DNA of 64,000 nucleotides from a virus: IMG/VR virus record IMGVR_UViG_3300010370_000030, positions 1 to 64,000 of that record, one strand, 5' to 3'. Position numbers and translations under genes: made by a program. Shown here piece by piece: positions 6,244 through 13,622 of the stretch (position 1 is its first letter; each line of letters opens with the position of its first letter). The notes below the pieces were generated by a model. That model saw nothing but the letters and a program-made list of their open reading frames with translations. It was not told the DNA's origin and made no database searches.

Positions 6244-6425
6244 AGTACTCAGAGATGTCCTTCGTCGCCTTCCTGCAGGCGGCGGAGGATTATGCAGAAG
6301 CAGAGGGTATGCTGGCGGAGTTCACGACTACGTACCAGTACTACAGGGTGTACTGCAGTGTGAAGGACAGCACACTGCTTGCCCTCAACGATGTGTTCGG
6401 CAGAGAATGTCCTCTCATTCATTAA
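6240..6425 (+). CDS. Hypothetical early protein (61 aa)
   Basis: Starts within the previous stop (ATGA). Opens MKYSEMSFVAFLQAAEDYAE. No function recognised. Confidence 0.6.
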   Translation: MKYSEMSFVAFLQAAEDYAEAEGMLAEFTTTYQYYRVYCSVKDSTLLALNDVFGRECPLIH

Positions 6426-6435
6426 GGAGTTCAAC

Positions 6436-6795
6436 ATGAGTACTCGTGCATTCATCGGCATGCAACAGAGCAACGGCAAACTGATTGGCAACTACTGTCA
6501 CTATGATGGATACCCGTCGCACGTCGGTAAGCAGCTTGTTGCGTACTACAGCACCGCTGAGCATGCCATCGCTCTGATCGGTGGTCCGCAGATCCGCTGC
6601 TTTGTTGAAGGGGAAGTCGAGCGCTTCAAGGACAGCGATATTGGCACGGAGACATTTGAGAGTGTGGATGAGGTACTCAACAGCGGCTACGACTACTGCT
6701 ACCTCTTCTCCAAGGAGGAGCAGTGCTGGAAGTGTTTCGGTCGGGATTATGGCCCCTACGCATCCATCATCGTCTCCAAAGAGATCCCGCGTTGA
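6436..6795 (+). CDS. Conserved phage protein, MSTRAFIG...YCHYDGYP family (119 aa)
   Basis: ATG 6436 is preceded by AAGGAG. The N-terminus MSTRAFIGMQQSNGKLIGNY followed by CHYDGYP is typical of a widespread family of phage proteins of unknown function. The gene closes the three-gene unit, and the next promoter begins inside its stop region. Confidence 0.8.
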   Translation: MSTRAFIGMQQSNGKLIGNYCHYDGYPSHVGKQLVAYYSTAEHAIALIGGPQIRCFVEGEVERFKDSDIGTETFESVDEVLNSGYDYCYLFSKEEQCWKCFGRDYGPYASIIVSKEIPR

Positions 6796-6820
6796 CCTGT
6801 TACCTGGTCTAGGGGATACT
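6792..6820 (+). promoter_or_regulatory. Early sigma-70 promoter
   Basis: TTGACC, 17 bases, GATACT. Confidence 0.8.
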
Positions 6821-6849
6821 CTCCCTACTGTCAAACAAAGGAGCTGATC

Positions 6850-7065
6850 ATGCAACAACAGAGCTGGGTGAAAGATGGCGAGCGTATCCGTGGGAACTAC
6901 CATGGGAAGGTTGTGGAGGGTGTTGTGCATGACAGCCGAGTAAAGTACGGCGGCATGGTACAGTACAGAGTCATGCTTGACAACACTGTTCGCCTGCCAT
7001 GGCGCTCTGAGCCAGTCAGCGTAGTCTTGCTCGACGAGAGCGAAGTGCTCCCCAGCGAAGTTTGA
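6850..7065 (+). CDS. Hypothetical early protein (71 aa)
   Basis: AAAGGAG upstream. Beta-rich sequence (IRGNYHGKVVEGVVHDSRVKY) suggesting a small barrel such as an SH3-like or Tudor-like fold; that is only an impression. Last gene of the GC-rich early block. Confidence 0.65.
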   Translation: MQQQSWVKDGERIRGNYHGKVVEGVVHDSRVKYGGMVQYRVMLDNTVRLPWRSEPVSVVLLDESEVLPSEV

Positions 7066-7071
7066 GTGCCT

Positions 7072-7210
7072 GCAGGGGCCCCTGCGGCCCCCTGCAGAGT
7101 CGTACTGCTCCCCTGCAGCCCGCCGGGGGCCCGCCTTTTTTAACGCGCAGGTACCCGTACCCGGGTTCCAGTACTTGGCTGTGTGTCTCCAAAGGGGGGC
7201 CCGCCTTGTT
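7072..7210. terminator. GC-rich palindromes with T runs at the end of the early block
   Basis: Contains a 14-base perfect palindrome (GCAGGGGCCCCTGC, 7072-7085) and two copies of GGGGGCCCGCCTT (7125-7137 and 7195-7207). The first copy runs into seven T, the second into TTGTTTT. These probably terminate early transcripts. No gene fits in 7066-7281. GC content falls sharply after this point. Confidence 0.6.
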
Positions 7211-7281
7211 TTATCCGAATCTGAAAAAAGCTGTCTCAAAAAATTTTTTTGGCAAAAAATCGCGAAAAGGAGCGTCTGCAA

Positions 7282-7926
7282 ATGATCTGGGCTATCCGAA
7301 TTACATTCTTCTTATTGGCGCCTCTCATCCTCTATTGGCAGTATAGAGACGTGCAGAATCTTTTTGCGAGTGTAGAGGCACTCTATGAGAATCAGATTGC
7401 TATCGTACAGGGACAGTTAGCAATTACATCAGAGATCAAGGAGTTGCGAGCAGAAGTATTGCAGCAACCAGTGCCACAGGCGCCTGCACCTAGCATTAAG
7501 CCTCCTTTGCAGGTGATCCGTACAGATCATCAATTGAAGCATGACCCACTTGACATCTTCTGTATGGCAAAGAACATATATCATGAAGCTGCACATGAGC
7601 CTGAGATTGGTCGCTATGCAGTTGCGCAGGTAACACTTAACCGCAAAATGAATCCTAAGTATCCAAAGAAGATTTGTGATGTGATCCTGGATCCATATCA
7701 GTTTAGTTGGGCAAACGATAAGAAGATTCGCTGGACAAATCCTAAAGGTCCTGCATGGGAGGAATCCAAGCGTATTGCATATAATGTAGTAGTAGAGGGG
7801 TATAGAGTGAAAGGACTAGAGCATGGCCTCTTCTATCATGCAGACTATGTCAGTCCTAAATGGCGCGATAACAATGCTCATATCACTCAGATCGGTAGAC
7901 ATATCTTCTATAGCCGGGCACTTTGA
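7282..7926 (+). CDS. SleB-like cell-wall hydrolase, membrane-anchored (214 aa)
   Basis: Hydrolase_2 (SleB/CwlJ) type muralytic enzyme that would cut peptidoglycan. Residues 3-20 form a hydrophobic anchor, followed by a coiled/Pro-rich linker (to ~75) and the catalytic domain (~90-214) with NIYHEAAHE (Glu102 the likely catalytic residue), the QFSW segment and a C-terminal HITQIGRHIFY. ATG 7282 is used because AAGGAG precedes it; an upstream TTG lacks a site. Probably exported and acting in the periplasm during lysis. A second member lies at 21758. Confidence 0.8.
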   Translation: MIWAIRITFFLLAPLILYWQYRDVQNLFASVEALYENQIAIVQGQLAITSEIKELRAEVLQQPVPQAPAPSIKPPLQVIRTDHQLKHDPLDIFCMAKNIYHEAAHEPEIGRYAVAQVTLNRKMNPKYPKKICDVILDPYQFSWANDKKIRWTNPKGPAWEESKRIAYNVVVEGYRVKGLEHGLFYHADYVSPKWRDNNAHITQIGRHIFYSRAL

Positions 7927-7938
7927 AGGAGCGCTGAT

Positions 7939-8163
7939 ATGAACAAACGAATTCTAGAGCTTGCTGAACAGGCTGGGATTACGACTAACTTGGATACTGA
8001 TTACTTTGAAAAAGACGTCAATAAATGGGTTGACTATTATTCAGAAAAGTTCGCCGAACTAATCATCCAGGAATGCATTGACAACCTACTTTGGCATGGG
8101 CATGATGAGGCTGCAAGCCAGTTGGAATGGCTACGAGGAAATCGTTTCGGAATTAAAAAGTAA
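7939..8163 (+). CDS. Small phage protein, 'NKRI-ELA...FAELI-EC' family (74 aa)
   Basis: AAGGAG upstream. Member of a family repeated here at 10063, 10720 and 11060: an N-terminal MNKRILELAEQAG, a central FAELIIQECID and a short end. Common in T4-like phages; function unknown. Confidence 0.75.
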   Translation: MNKRILELAEQAGITTNLDTDYFEKDVNKWVDYYSEKFAELIIQECIDNLLWHGHDEAASQLEWLRGNRFGIKK

Positions 8164-8168
8164 TTATG

Positions 8169-8198
8169 TTGACTCTTTAGCTGGTCTCGTTGTATAGT
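8169..8198 (+). promoter_or_regulatory. Early-type sigma-70 promoter, last of the series
   Basis: TTGACT, 18 bases, TATAGT, with CTGGTCTCG in the spacer and a GTCGTTAATGAGGAG leader like the others. It lies in the AT-richer region outside the main early block. Confidence 0.75.
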
Positions 8199-8227
8199 GC
8201 TCTTGTCGTTAATGAGGAGTTTAAATC

Positions 8228-8731
8228 ATGGCTAAGCACTACATCACTTCTTCCGACATCAAAGTTACACCACACATCTGGCAATCACATGCCTCTCGCT
8301 ATGCATCTAGATCAGATCGCGCTCAGAGCGAACGAGCTATCAATATTGTAGAGACAGCTCTCCCCATCCTCAAAAAAGAACTTGACCTTCCTCGCGATAT
8401 CAAGATCCGTATTGCCAGCGTCAAAGGCAACTACCTTGGCTGGTACATTGAACGTGCACACTTGGCTGTACTTGATTACAAAACAACTGGTCGTAATGTA
8501 TTGGAGATCCTCGCACATGAATTGGTTCACGCAGAACAATACCACCAAGGACGCCTTGCACAACGGTGGCGCAAAGGTAAATATGTCACTTTCTGGAAAG
8601 GCGATGCCGTCCGTGAAAGCTATCGCAACCGCCCACACGAACAAGAGGCATTTAAACGACAGGTTGAACTCGCAGACCTGGTCGTCCAACAACTCGGCAC
8701 GGACTTCATGGTTCTAAAGGTGAAAGCATGA
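8228..8731 (+). CDS. Zinc metalloprotease-like protein with HELVH motif (167 aa)
   Basis: Around residues 97-101 is HELVH (HExxH zinc-binding helix) followed by AEQYHQG, and a further Glu in HEQEAF could be the third ligand. This is the pattern of small SprT-like or related phage metallopeptidases. Driven by the promoter at 8169 with GAGGAG before ATG. The target is unknown. The next gene overlaps its stop (ATGA). Confidence 0.7.
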   Translation: MAKHYITSSDIKVTPHIWQSHASRYASRSDRAQSERAINIVETALPILKKELDLPRDIKIRIASVKGNYLGWYIERAHLAVLDYKTTGRNVLEILAHELVHAEQYHQGRLAQRWRKGKYVTFWKGDAVRESYRNRPHEQEAFKRQVELADLVVQQLGTDFMVLKVKA

Positions 8732-8892
8732 GACACTACCTTATCTGCAGTTGTGGTAACCATCACGACGTCGATGATGTTGAATTCATTAACATCGAAG
8801 AAGGACCACGCGGTGAAGACATTATGACATATAAATGTCCTGTAACTGATAATTACGCTCAATCTTTTGTATATAAAGGAGTAACTGAATGA
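8728..8892 (+). CDS. Small Cys-containing protein, possible zinc site (54 aa)
   Basis: Starts in the previous stop (ATGA). CSCGNHHD near the N-terminus and YKCP at about 35-38 may form a small zinc site. The next gene overlaps its stop (AATGA). Function unknown. Confidence 0.6.
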   Translation: MRHYLICSCGNHHDVDDVEFINIEEGPRGEDIMTYKCPVTDNYAQSFVYKGVTE

Positions 8893-9098
8893 ACATCCAT
8901 ATCCTCGCTCTCACTAAAATGGCTAAGATCCTTGGCATCGCTGCACTCGTAGGTGCTATCGTGGGATTTGTAACAAATCACCTTACAGCCGAAGAATTGA
9001 TGACCTATCTTTCTTTTGGCTTCATCGGCTTCTTGATCGTTATGATGTATGCTATTTTTTATGACGAAGCCAAGCATGAGATTGAGAAGAAGAAATGA
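8889..9098 (+). CDS. Small membrane protein (69 aa)
   Basis: Two hydrophobic stretches (about residues 11-30 and 40-58) separated by a short loop, with a charged C-terminus (HEIEKKK). The start overlaps the previous stop. Size and topology would fit a holin-like protein, but no family is recognised. Confidence 0.65.
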   Translation: MNIHILALTKMAKILGIAALVGAIVGFVTNHLTAEELMTYLSFGFIGFLIVMMYAIFYDEAKHEIEKKK

Positions 9099-9310
9099 CC
9101 TACGTTACTGTCAGTGCTAACATTGATGTGGACATGGACGAAATCGACACGGCCGACCTTGTCGATGAACTAAGGAAACGAGACATCCGACTTCCTAGTA
9201 TGGATCATGTCGAAGAGCTAAAAGTTATCTACCACAAGCGTAGACAAGGACTAGATTATCAGAGAGAATTGGATCAGTTCATGTATAATGTTTTGGGAGT
9301 GACTGTATAA
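9095..9310 (+). CDS. Hypothetical protein (71 aa)
   Basis: ATGA overlap with the gene before. Acidic start (MTYVTVSANIDVDMDEIDTA), then a basic helical half. Its last A is also the first base of the next ATG. Function unknown. Confidence 0.65.
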   Translation: MTYVTVSANIDVDMDEIDTADLVDELRKRDIRLPSMDHVEELKVIYHKRRQGLDYQRELDQFMYNVLGVTV

Positions 9311-9697
9311 TGGGAACCAACTACTACGTTGCATCTAATCACTGTGAATGCTGCGACCGATATGATGAAGAATACCACATCGGTAAATCTTCTGGTGGTT
9401 GGGCATTTTCTTTTCATGGATATCGCGCTGAACGGCTTGTAAGCTGGCAAGCATGGAAAGAATTTCTCAAAGATAAAGTTATCATGGATGAATACGGAGA
9501 ACGTATCGACTACGATTGGTTCGTTGAATATATTGAAGGACCAAAAGCACCCAGTTACACAAATACTCATGGGCGAAAGAACCTTCAACACAATGATGAA
9601 GGGAAAACCTGACAAGTCTGGATATACTTGGTTTAATCCTGAATACGATTGGGATGATCCAGAAGGATACGCTTTCTGTAGTAGAGAATTTTCATGA
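9310..9697 (+). pseudogene. MGTNYYV...CCDR...HIGKSS family gene, split by a frameshift
   Basis: The first frame (9310-9612) opens with MGTNYYVASNHCECCDRYDE and HIGKSSGGWAFSF, the hallmark of a common phage protein family of unknown function, with a likely zinc site. It then loses the family pattern after VEYIEG. The +1 frame continues it (GERTFNTMMKG, DDPEGYAFCSREFS) to a TGA at 9697, which overlaps the next gene's ATG in the normal way. One extra base near 9540-9560 would explain this. It may be a real mutation, a sequencing error or a programmed shift. Confidence 0.7.
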
Positions 9698-9897
9698 ATG
9701 AAGATCAACTAATCTTTAGTGCATGGCGTGATTCAGAAGCATACCAAGTACCCATGACAGAAGAAGGCGTAAAACTTGCAGGGAGGAGATATGAGTCTTT
9801 TCGCAGAGGCTGGGAATACCATAAGTTCTATCTAGAACATGGTGATGTCTATATGAAGGATTACCTTGAACATGGACCGAGGTGTGAAGATGAATGA
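9694..9897 (+). CDS. Hypothetical protein (67 aa)
   Basis: Starts in the second-frame stop of the preceding gene (ATGA). Helical sequence (MNEDQLIFSAWRDSEAYQVP) with a GRRYESFRRGWEY segment. Resembles small phage proteins of unknown function. Confidence 0.65.
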   Translation: MNEDQLIFSAWRDSEAYQVPMTEEGVKLAGRRYESFRRGWEYHKFYLEHGDVYMKDYLEHGPRCEDE

Positions 9898-10066
9898 TAA
9901 TTGGTGGGTCTTTCCCGTAGCAGGTTTAACACTTGCGGCTATTGTTTTGCTAATTGTTATTGGTGGTAAGTTGGAAAAGATGCGTATTTACAACAACTGC
10001 CTTGACAAGAATGGCACATTGCTGTATACTGATGCTGTTAAACATTGCAAAGAGATTGTAAAGTGA
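9890..10066 (+). CDS. Small membrane protein (58 aa)
   Basis: One transmembrane segment (about residues 6-25, VFPVAGLTLAAIVLLIVIGG), then a short soluble tail with two Cys. ATG 9890 overlaps the end of the gene before it by 8 bases. Function unknown. Confidence 0.6.
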   Translation: MNDNWWVFPVAGLTLAAIVLLIVIGGKLEKMRIYNNCLDKNGTLLYTDAVKHCKEIVK

Positions 10067-10242
10067 ACAAACGAATTCGAGAACTTGCTGAAGAATCCCA
10101 TAATGAATTCTACAATGTTCATATTGATTTAGAATTGTTCGCCGAGTTGATTGTTAGGGAATGTTGTGATGCTGTAAACGATGGAAGTAAATTAGGTGAT
10201 TGGTATAATATGCGAATTAAAGAACATTTTGGAGTTAAATGA
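10063..10242 (+). CDS. 'NKRI-ELA...FAELIV-EC...HFGVK' family protein (59 aa)
   Basis: Start taken as GTG 10063, which overlaps the previous TGA and gives the family N-terminus NKRIRELAEE. Contains FAELIVRECCD and ends RIKEHFGVK. Paralogue of genes at 7939, 10720 and 11060. Confidence 0.7.
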   Translation: MNKRIRELAEESHNEFYNVHIDLELFAELIVRECCDAVNDGSKLGDWYNMRIKEHFGVK

Positions 10243-10451
10243 TGCGTTTTGTCACACCAAAAAAACTTTATTACGTGCTACTATACAAACCGAGAACCTT
10301 TCCCGACGGTGGTTGGTCTAACTTTATTGCTACACCATATCTCGGTAAAGCACGATACTACGCTAAGAAACTAAAACGACCACATCGTCAAATTGATGTT
10401 CGGGTGCGTGGTAAGCGTAAAGCGTATGTTTTGAAAGGAAGTTGGCTATGA
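10239..10451 (+). CDS. Basic hypothetical protein (70 aa)
   Basis: Two start codons (10239, 10242) overlap the previous stop. Many Lys, Arg and Tyr (KKLYYVLLYKPRTF; RVRGKRKAYVLKG). It may bind nucleic acid; not assigned. Confidence 0.6.
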   Translation: MMRFVTPKKLYYVLLYKPRTFPDGGWSNFIATPYLGKARYYAKKLKRPHRQIDVRVRGKRKAYVLKGSWL

Positions 10452-10723
10452 ACTTCATTAAGTGCCATAAATGTGGGCGTGAAGAACCTGCATTTGATTA
10501 TGCACATATCTGTGGTCCGGTAGAGGTAAAACAACCTAACAAACGAATCGAACTAACAAGACCTGACGGAACACCTTACCTAACACTTAGAAAAGATAGT
10601 CGGCTTGCCTATATTCAAATTCATGATTATGATTACTTCGGTAATCCTGTAGAGTTTAATTTTGATGTGAGAGCAATTCCTATGTTGATCGATGGGCTAC
10701 TTCAACTGAGAGATCAATCATGA
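10448..10723 (+). CDS. Hypothetical protein with N-terminal zinc-ribbon-like motif (91 aa)
   Basis: ATG 10448 overlaps the previous stop. CHKCG (residues 6-10) and HICG (about 21-24) form a likely Zn knuckle; the rest is beta-rich. Function unknown. Confidence 0.6.
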   Translation: MNFIKCHKCGREEPAFDYAHICGPVEVKQPNKRIELTRPDGTPYLTLRKDSRLAYIQIHDYDYFGNPVEFNFDVRAIPMLIDGLLQLRDQS

Positions 10724-10926
10724 ATGACCGAATTGAAGAACTAGCACAATGTAATGAACGCATTCTAAACTTCTTTCAAACTGGTCCCATTCAACGTGCA
10801 GCCATTGAAGAATTCGCCGAGTTGATTGTTCAAGAATGTATTGACACAGTATTAGATTCGAGTGTAGAATATACTACGCGACCACAAGTTGCAATTGAGA
10901 TAAAAGAACATTTTGGAGTTGAATGA
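10720..10926 (+). CDS. 'NDRI-ELA...FAELIV-EC...HFGVE' family protein (68 aa)
   Basis: Overlaps the previous stop (ATGA). MNDRIEELAQ at the start, FAELIVQECID in the middle, IKEHFGVE at the end. Third copy of this family. Confidence 0.75.
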   Translation: MNDRIEELAQCNERILNFFQTGPIQRAAIEEFAELIVQECIDTVLDSSVEYTTRPQVAIEIKEHFGVE

Positions 10927-11063
10927 TGGATGATACTGTTTGGTTTTTTGTTGGTTGGATTGTAGGCATTCTCCTCGGCTATGTAATGTGGGCACCTGAA
11001 ACCCGGTTCAAGCAAAATTTTATTGATGGATTAACACTGCGATTTCTTTGGGGAAAGCGATGA
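10923..11063 (+). CDS. Small membrane protein (46 aa)
   Basis: ATG 10923 (or 10926) overlaps the previous stop. One hydrophobic segment (TVWFFVGWIVGILLGYVMW) and a basic tail. The next gene overlaps its stop. Function unknown. Confidence 0.6.
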   Translation: MMDDTVWFFVGWIVGILLGYVMWAPETRFKQNFIDGLTLRFLWGKR

Positions 11064-11245
11064 ATGAACGAATCCAAGAACTTGCCCGAGAGGCTGGATT
11101 TTATGCCAATTCAGATATAGAAAAATTTGAAAAGTTCGCCGAGTTAATTGTTAAGGAATGTGCTAAACTTGCAGACAAAGAATCTTGTTATCCCTATTCA
11201 ACTTATGGGCTGTTAATTAGAGAACAATTTGGAGTTAAAGAATGA
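11060..11245 (+). CDS. 'NERI-ELA...FAELIV-EC...FGVKE' family protein (61 aa)
   Basis: ATG 11060 overlaps the previous TGA. MNERIQELAREAG, FAELIVKECAK and REQFGVKE mark the fourth copy of the family seen at 7939, 10063 and 10720. Confidence 0.75.
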   Translation: MNERIQELAREAGFYANSDIEKFEKFAELIVKECAKLADKESCYPYSTYGLLIREQFGVKE

Positions 11246-11628
11246 GCCAAGTAGTAAGAGCAATTGAAGCACATGACACCGGTGAACGAAAACTTATTAA
11301 AGAAAGTTTCTCTACACTGTTTCAAGATGTATTCAATATCAAGTCACATACTCAAGACCTAAGAGGAACTGAAGGTATTGCTAAACAATATCGTATCAGT
11401 GTCATAATTGGTTCTCAAGTCCATGTAAGTGACCTTGATCTTCTTCAAGAAGGTGGTGATGCACTAGAAGAAGCAATTCATCGAACCAAGCGCCAAGTTA
11501 TTGAAGCCATCTATGGTGAGTTTCGACAAGACCTTATGTTGACTGAACGTGCATTGTATGACCGTGATTTTCAGAAAGCACGAGACTATCTAAGGATTCT
11601 AGAACAGAAGATGTTTGGGATTGATTAA
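11242..11628 (+). CDS. Hypothetical protein (128 aa)
   Basis: ATGA overlap with the gene before. Beta strands in the middle (YRISVIIGSQVHVSD) and a helical C-terminus (EAIHRTKRQVIEAIYGEFRQ). The pattern recalls a structural-fragment-like phage protein, but I cannot assign it. Confidence 0.65.
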   Translation: MSQVVRAIEAHDTGERKLIKESFSTLFQDVFNIKSHTQDLRGTEGIAKQYRISVIIGSQVHVSDLDLLQEGGDALEEAIHRTKRQVIEAIYGEFRQDLMLTERALYDRDFQKARDYLRILEQKMFGID

Positions 11629-11891
11629 TGAGTGATATCTGGAAACGCCGTGGTGAGATTGATCGTGCCAGGTCATTAAGGATGGAAGAACTTATGGCCG
11701 ATTACGATAATAATGTTTACTACCCTGCTAAGAAACAATTGCTTCGTGATTGTTTTCTTGAAGGGCACCGCGGAGGTAAGTATCATGACAATGGCTTTGG
11801 TTGGTCGTGGTTCTATTGTGGCAAGTGTGGCGGCCGGTATGATATTAGTGGTCCAGATGGAGAAACCAAATTGGCAGATGGAGCAAAATGA
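11628..11891 (+). CDS. Hypothetical protein with a C-terminal CxxC (87 aa)
   Basis: Starts on the last base of the previous stop. Charged helical first half, then WSWFYCGKCGGRYD near residues 65-75, probably half a zinc site. Function unknown. Confidence 0.65.
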   Translation: MSDIWKRRGEIDRARSLRMEELMADYDNNVYYPAKKQLLRDCFLEGHRGGKYHDNGFGWSWFYCGKCGGRYDISGPDGETKLADGAK

Positions 11892-12205
11892 TGAAACTAA
11901 GTGAATTGCACCGATTGGTGAATGCACATTACCACGAAGAACGAATGGTACGTGAAGATCCAGAAGTTGTTATTCAAATTAAACTCCCATACTCTACTGT
12001 AGGTGCTCATCCAACAGTTAAGATCAAACACATTGGTATGGGGTTCGATTGGGATGCAGGTAAGTTCATTATCACACCAGAAGAAAACCTAACACCTGCT
12101 GACCGTGACTTTGCTGAACAGATGCAAAAGATGCAAGATGATTTGGGTTGGGCTAGGTATGAGAATCGTAATCTCAAAGCAGAAATTAAAAAGCTAAAAA
12201 AATGA
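11888..12205 (+). CDS. Hypothetical protein with C-terminal coiled coil (105 aa)
   Basis: ATG 11888 or 11891, both at the previous stop. A beta-rich core (VVIQIKLPYSTVGAHPTVKI) resembles small phage proteins of unknown function. The end (NRNLKAEIKKLKK) is a coiled coil. Confidence 0.65.
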   Translation: MMKLSELHRLVNAHYHEERMVREDPEVVIQIKLPYSTVGAHPTVKIKHIGMGFDWDAGKFIITPEENLTPADRDFAEQMQKMQDDLGWARYENRNLKAEIKKLKK

Positions 12206-12576
12206 AATCATATAAAGAAGAAGTAGTAAATCAAGCAATCCTTGGTTTAGTTCAAGGTGGCTTTTCGGAAGCAGAATCGCTTCGTATGTTGCTTGAACGA
12301 ATTTATGAGTGTGGCTATAACGAACACTCGAGGCAACTAACCGAATCTGTTGCTAAAAAGCAGCCTATTTACATTGTTGCTGGCACATACGAACAGTTTA
12401 GAACATATCATCGAGAAAAAGGATTAGATTGTTGGTTTTGTTACGTGTCAGGACCAGATACACTGAGAGGCATTATAAATCCGCAGGTAGAATTTGTTGG
12501 CACGTGGCTAGACCGTTCTGATATCCATGATATTATTACACAGGTGAAAGTATCTGCATGGGGAAGAAAAGAATGA
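12202..12576 (+). CDS. Hypothetical protein (124 aa)
   Basis: ATGA overlap. The N-terminal helix pair is followed by QPIYIVAGTYEQFRTYHREK, the pattern of a nucleotide-binding-like small domain seen in phage proteins, without any catalytic motif that I know. Function unknown. Confidence 0.65.
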   Translation: MKSYKEEVVNQAILGLVQGGFSEAESLRMLLERIYECGYNEHSRQLTESVAKKQPIYIVAGTYEQFRTYHREKGLDCWFCYVSGPDTLRGIINPQVEFVGTWLDRSDIHDIITQVKVSAWGRKE

Positions 12577-13019
12577 CAGTAACTGAACTAATTCAAAAAT
12601 ACCCTCTTATTTTCCAAGTTCGCAAAGGCCGTGAACTTGAACCTTTTTGCATGTTTGGTATTGAATGTGGAGCTGGTTGGGTACCACTCCTTAATACACT
12701 CTGCTATCAGATCCAATCGTATATTGATTACCGTAAAGAAAGTAATGAGCGAATCGAAGAGAATAAAAAGAAGTACCCAGAATACGATCAAAAGCCCTTT
12801 GACCTTATTCCTCAAGTTGTTGTAACACAAGTAAAAGAGAAGTATGGTACGCTTCGGTTCTACTATGATGGTGGTGATGAAACAATCGATGGCATGGTGC
12901 GTATGGCAGAGGCAATGAGTGCCGTTACGTGTGAACAATGTGGTGACCTTGGAGCAATAAGAGGTAGGCATTGGTTTTATACTGCTTGCGATAAACATAC
13001 AAGAGAGGAAGATAAATGA
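12573..13019 (+). CDS. Conserved phage protein, KEKYGTLRFYYDGGD...CEQCG family (148 aa)
   Basis: ATG 12573 overlaps the previous stop; ATG 12558 is also possible. The block QVKEKYGTLRFYYDGGDE, then MAEAMSAVTCEQCG and a final ACDKH, is a recurrent phage and bacterial protein with a Cys/His zinc site and no known role. Confidence 0.75.
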   Translation: MTVTELIQKYPLIFQVRKGRELEPFCMFGIECGAGWVPLLNTLCYQIQSYIDYRKESNERIEENKKKYPEYDQKPFDLIPQVVVTQVKEKYGTLRFYYDGGDETIDGMVRMAEAMSAVTCEQCGDLGAIRGRHWFYTACDKHTREEDK

Positions 13020-13174
13020 ACCAGGACTTTATCAATCGTAAAATGGATCATTACAATCAGTGGCTCAAGAGACAGGACCGTGGGGATACATATCCTGGAT
13101 TCCCTGAAGAAATTGAGCTACTTAAAGCTCGTAAGCAACTTCAAGAAGAATTTGCAAAAAGGAAACGTAAATGA
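13016..13174 (+). CDS. Small PYPGFPE-type protein (52 aa)
   Basis: ATGA overlap at both ends. KMDHYNQWLKRQ...YPGFPEEIELL matches the N-terminal half of the 2856 protein, so the same small unit exists alone here and fused there. Function unknown. Confidence 0.65.
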   Translation: MNQDFINRKMDHYNQWLKRQDRGDTYPGFPEEIELLKARKQLQEEFAKRKRK

Positions 13175-13491
13175 AAGTGGTCATCAACACCTGTTATGGT
13201 GGCTTTAGTCTCTCTATCCTTGCTCAAGAAGAATATCTCAGGAGAAAAGGTGAGAAGATACCTGAGAAAGGTGCATGGGATCGTTTCTTTGGTATAGATG
13301 ACTATGAAGGTGTTGAAGAAATCGACCGTACCGACCCAGTGCTTGTATCTATTGTTGAAGAGATGGGCGATCGTGCAGACGGAAAATATGCAGAACTCAA
13401 AGTAGTTGAAATTCCTGATGGCATTCAATGGAGTATCCACGATTATGATGGTATGGAATGGATTGCTGAGGCACATAGGACGTGGTCATGA
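13171..13491 (+). CDS. Conserved phage protein, MKVVINTCYGGFSLS family (106 aa)
   Basis: Begins MKVVINTCYGGFSLSILAQE, a well known opening among phage hypotheticals. Acidic. Overlaps both neighbours by four bases. Function unknown. Confidence 0.8.
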   Translation: MKVVINTCYGGFSLSILAQEEYLRRKGEKIPEKGAWDRFFGIDDYEGVEEIDRTDPVLVSIVEEMGDRADGKYAELKVVEIPDGIQWSIHDYDGMEWIAEAHRTWS

Positions 13492-13622
13492 TTGTTTTAG
13501 AAAAGTTTGCGTTTTTGTTCGCTGTCGTGACAGGTGTTTGTGTAATTACAGCAATGTGCATGGATGCTTTAGGTTTGGTTGATTTTGTTATTTGCTACGG
13601 CAAAGTAGGGGTTTGTAAATGA
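13488..13622 (+). CDS. Small membrane protein (44 aa)
   Basis: ATGA overlap at both ends. One long hydrophobic stretch (FAFLFAVVTGVCVITAMCMD) and a Cys-containing tail. It directly precedes TerC and may be co-translated with it. Confidence 0.55.
   Translation: MIVLEKFAFLFAVVTGVCVITAMCMDALGLVDFVICYGKVGVCK

Noticed and set aside
7072-7210. Cloning-vector remnant (many rare restriction-site palindromes close together)
   Set aside because: The palindromes form nested hairpins and repeated terminator-like units that fit the end of a transcription block, and both flanks are phage genes.
6415-7281. 288-codon open frame on the minus strand across the end of the early block
   Set aside because: It runs opposite to two well supported genes with promoters and ribosome sites and through a palindromic terminator region. 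It is explained by the GC-rich composition.
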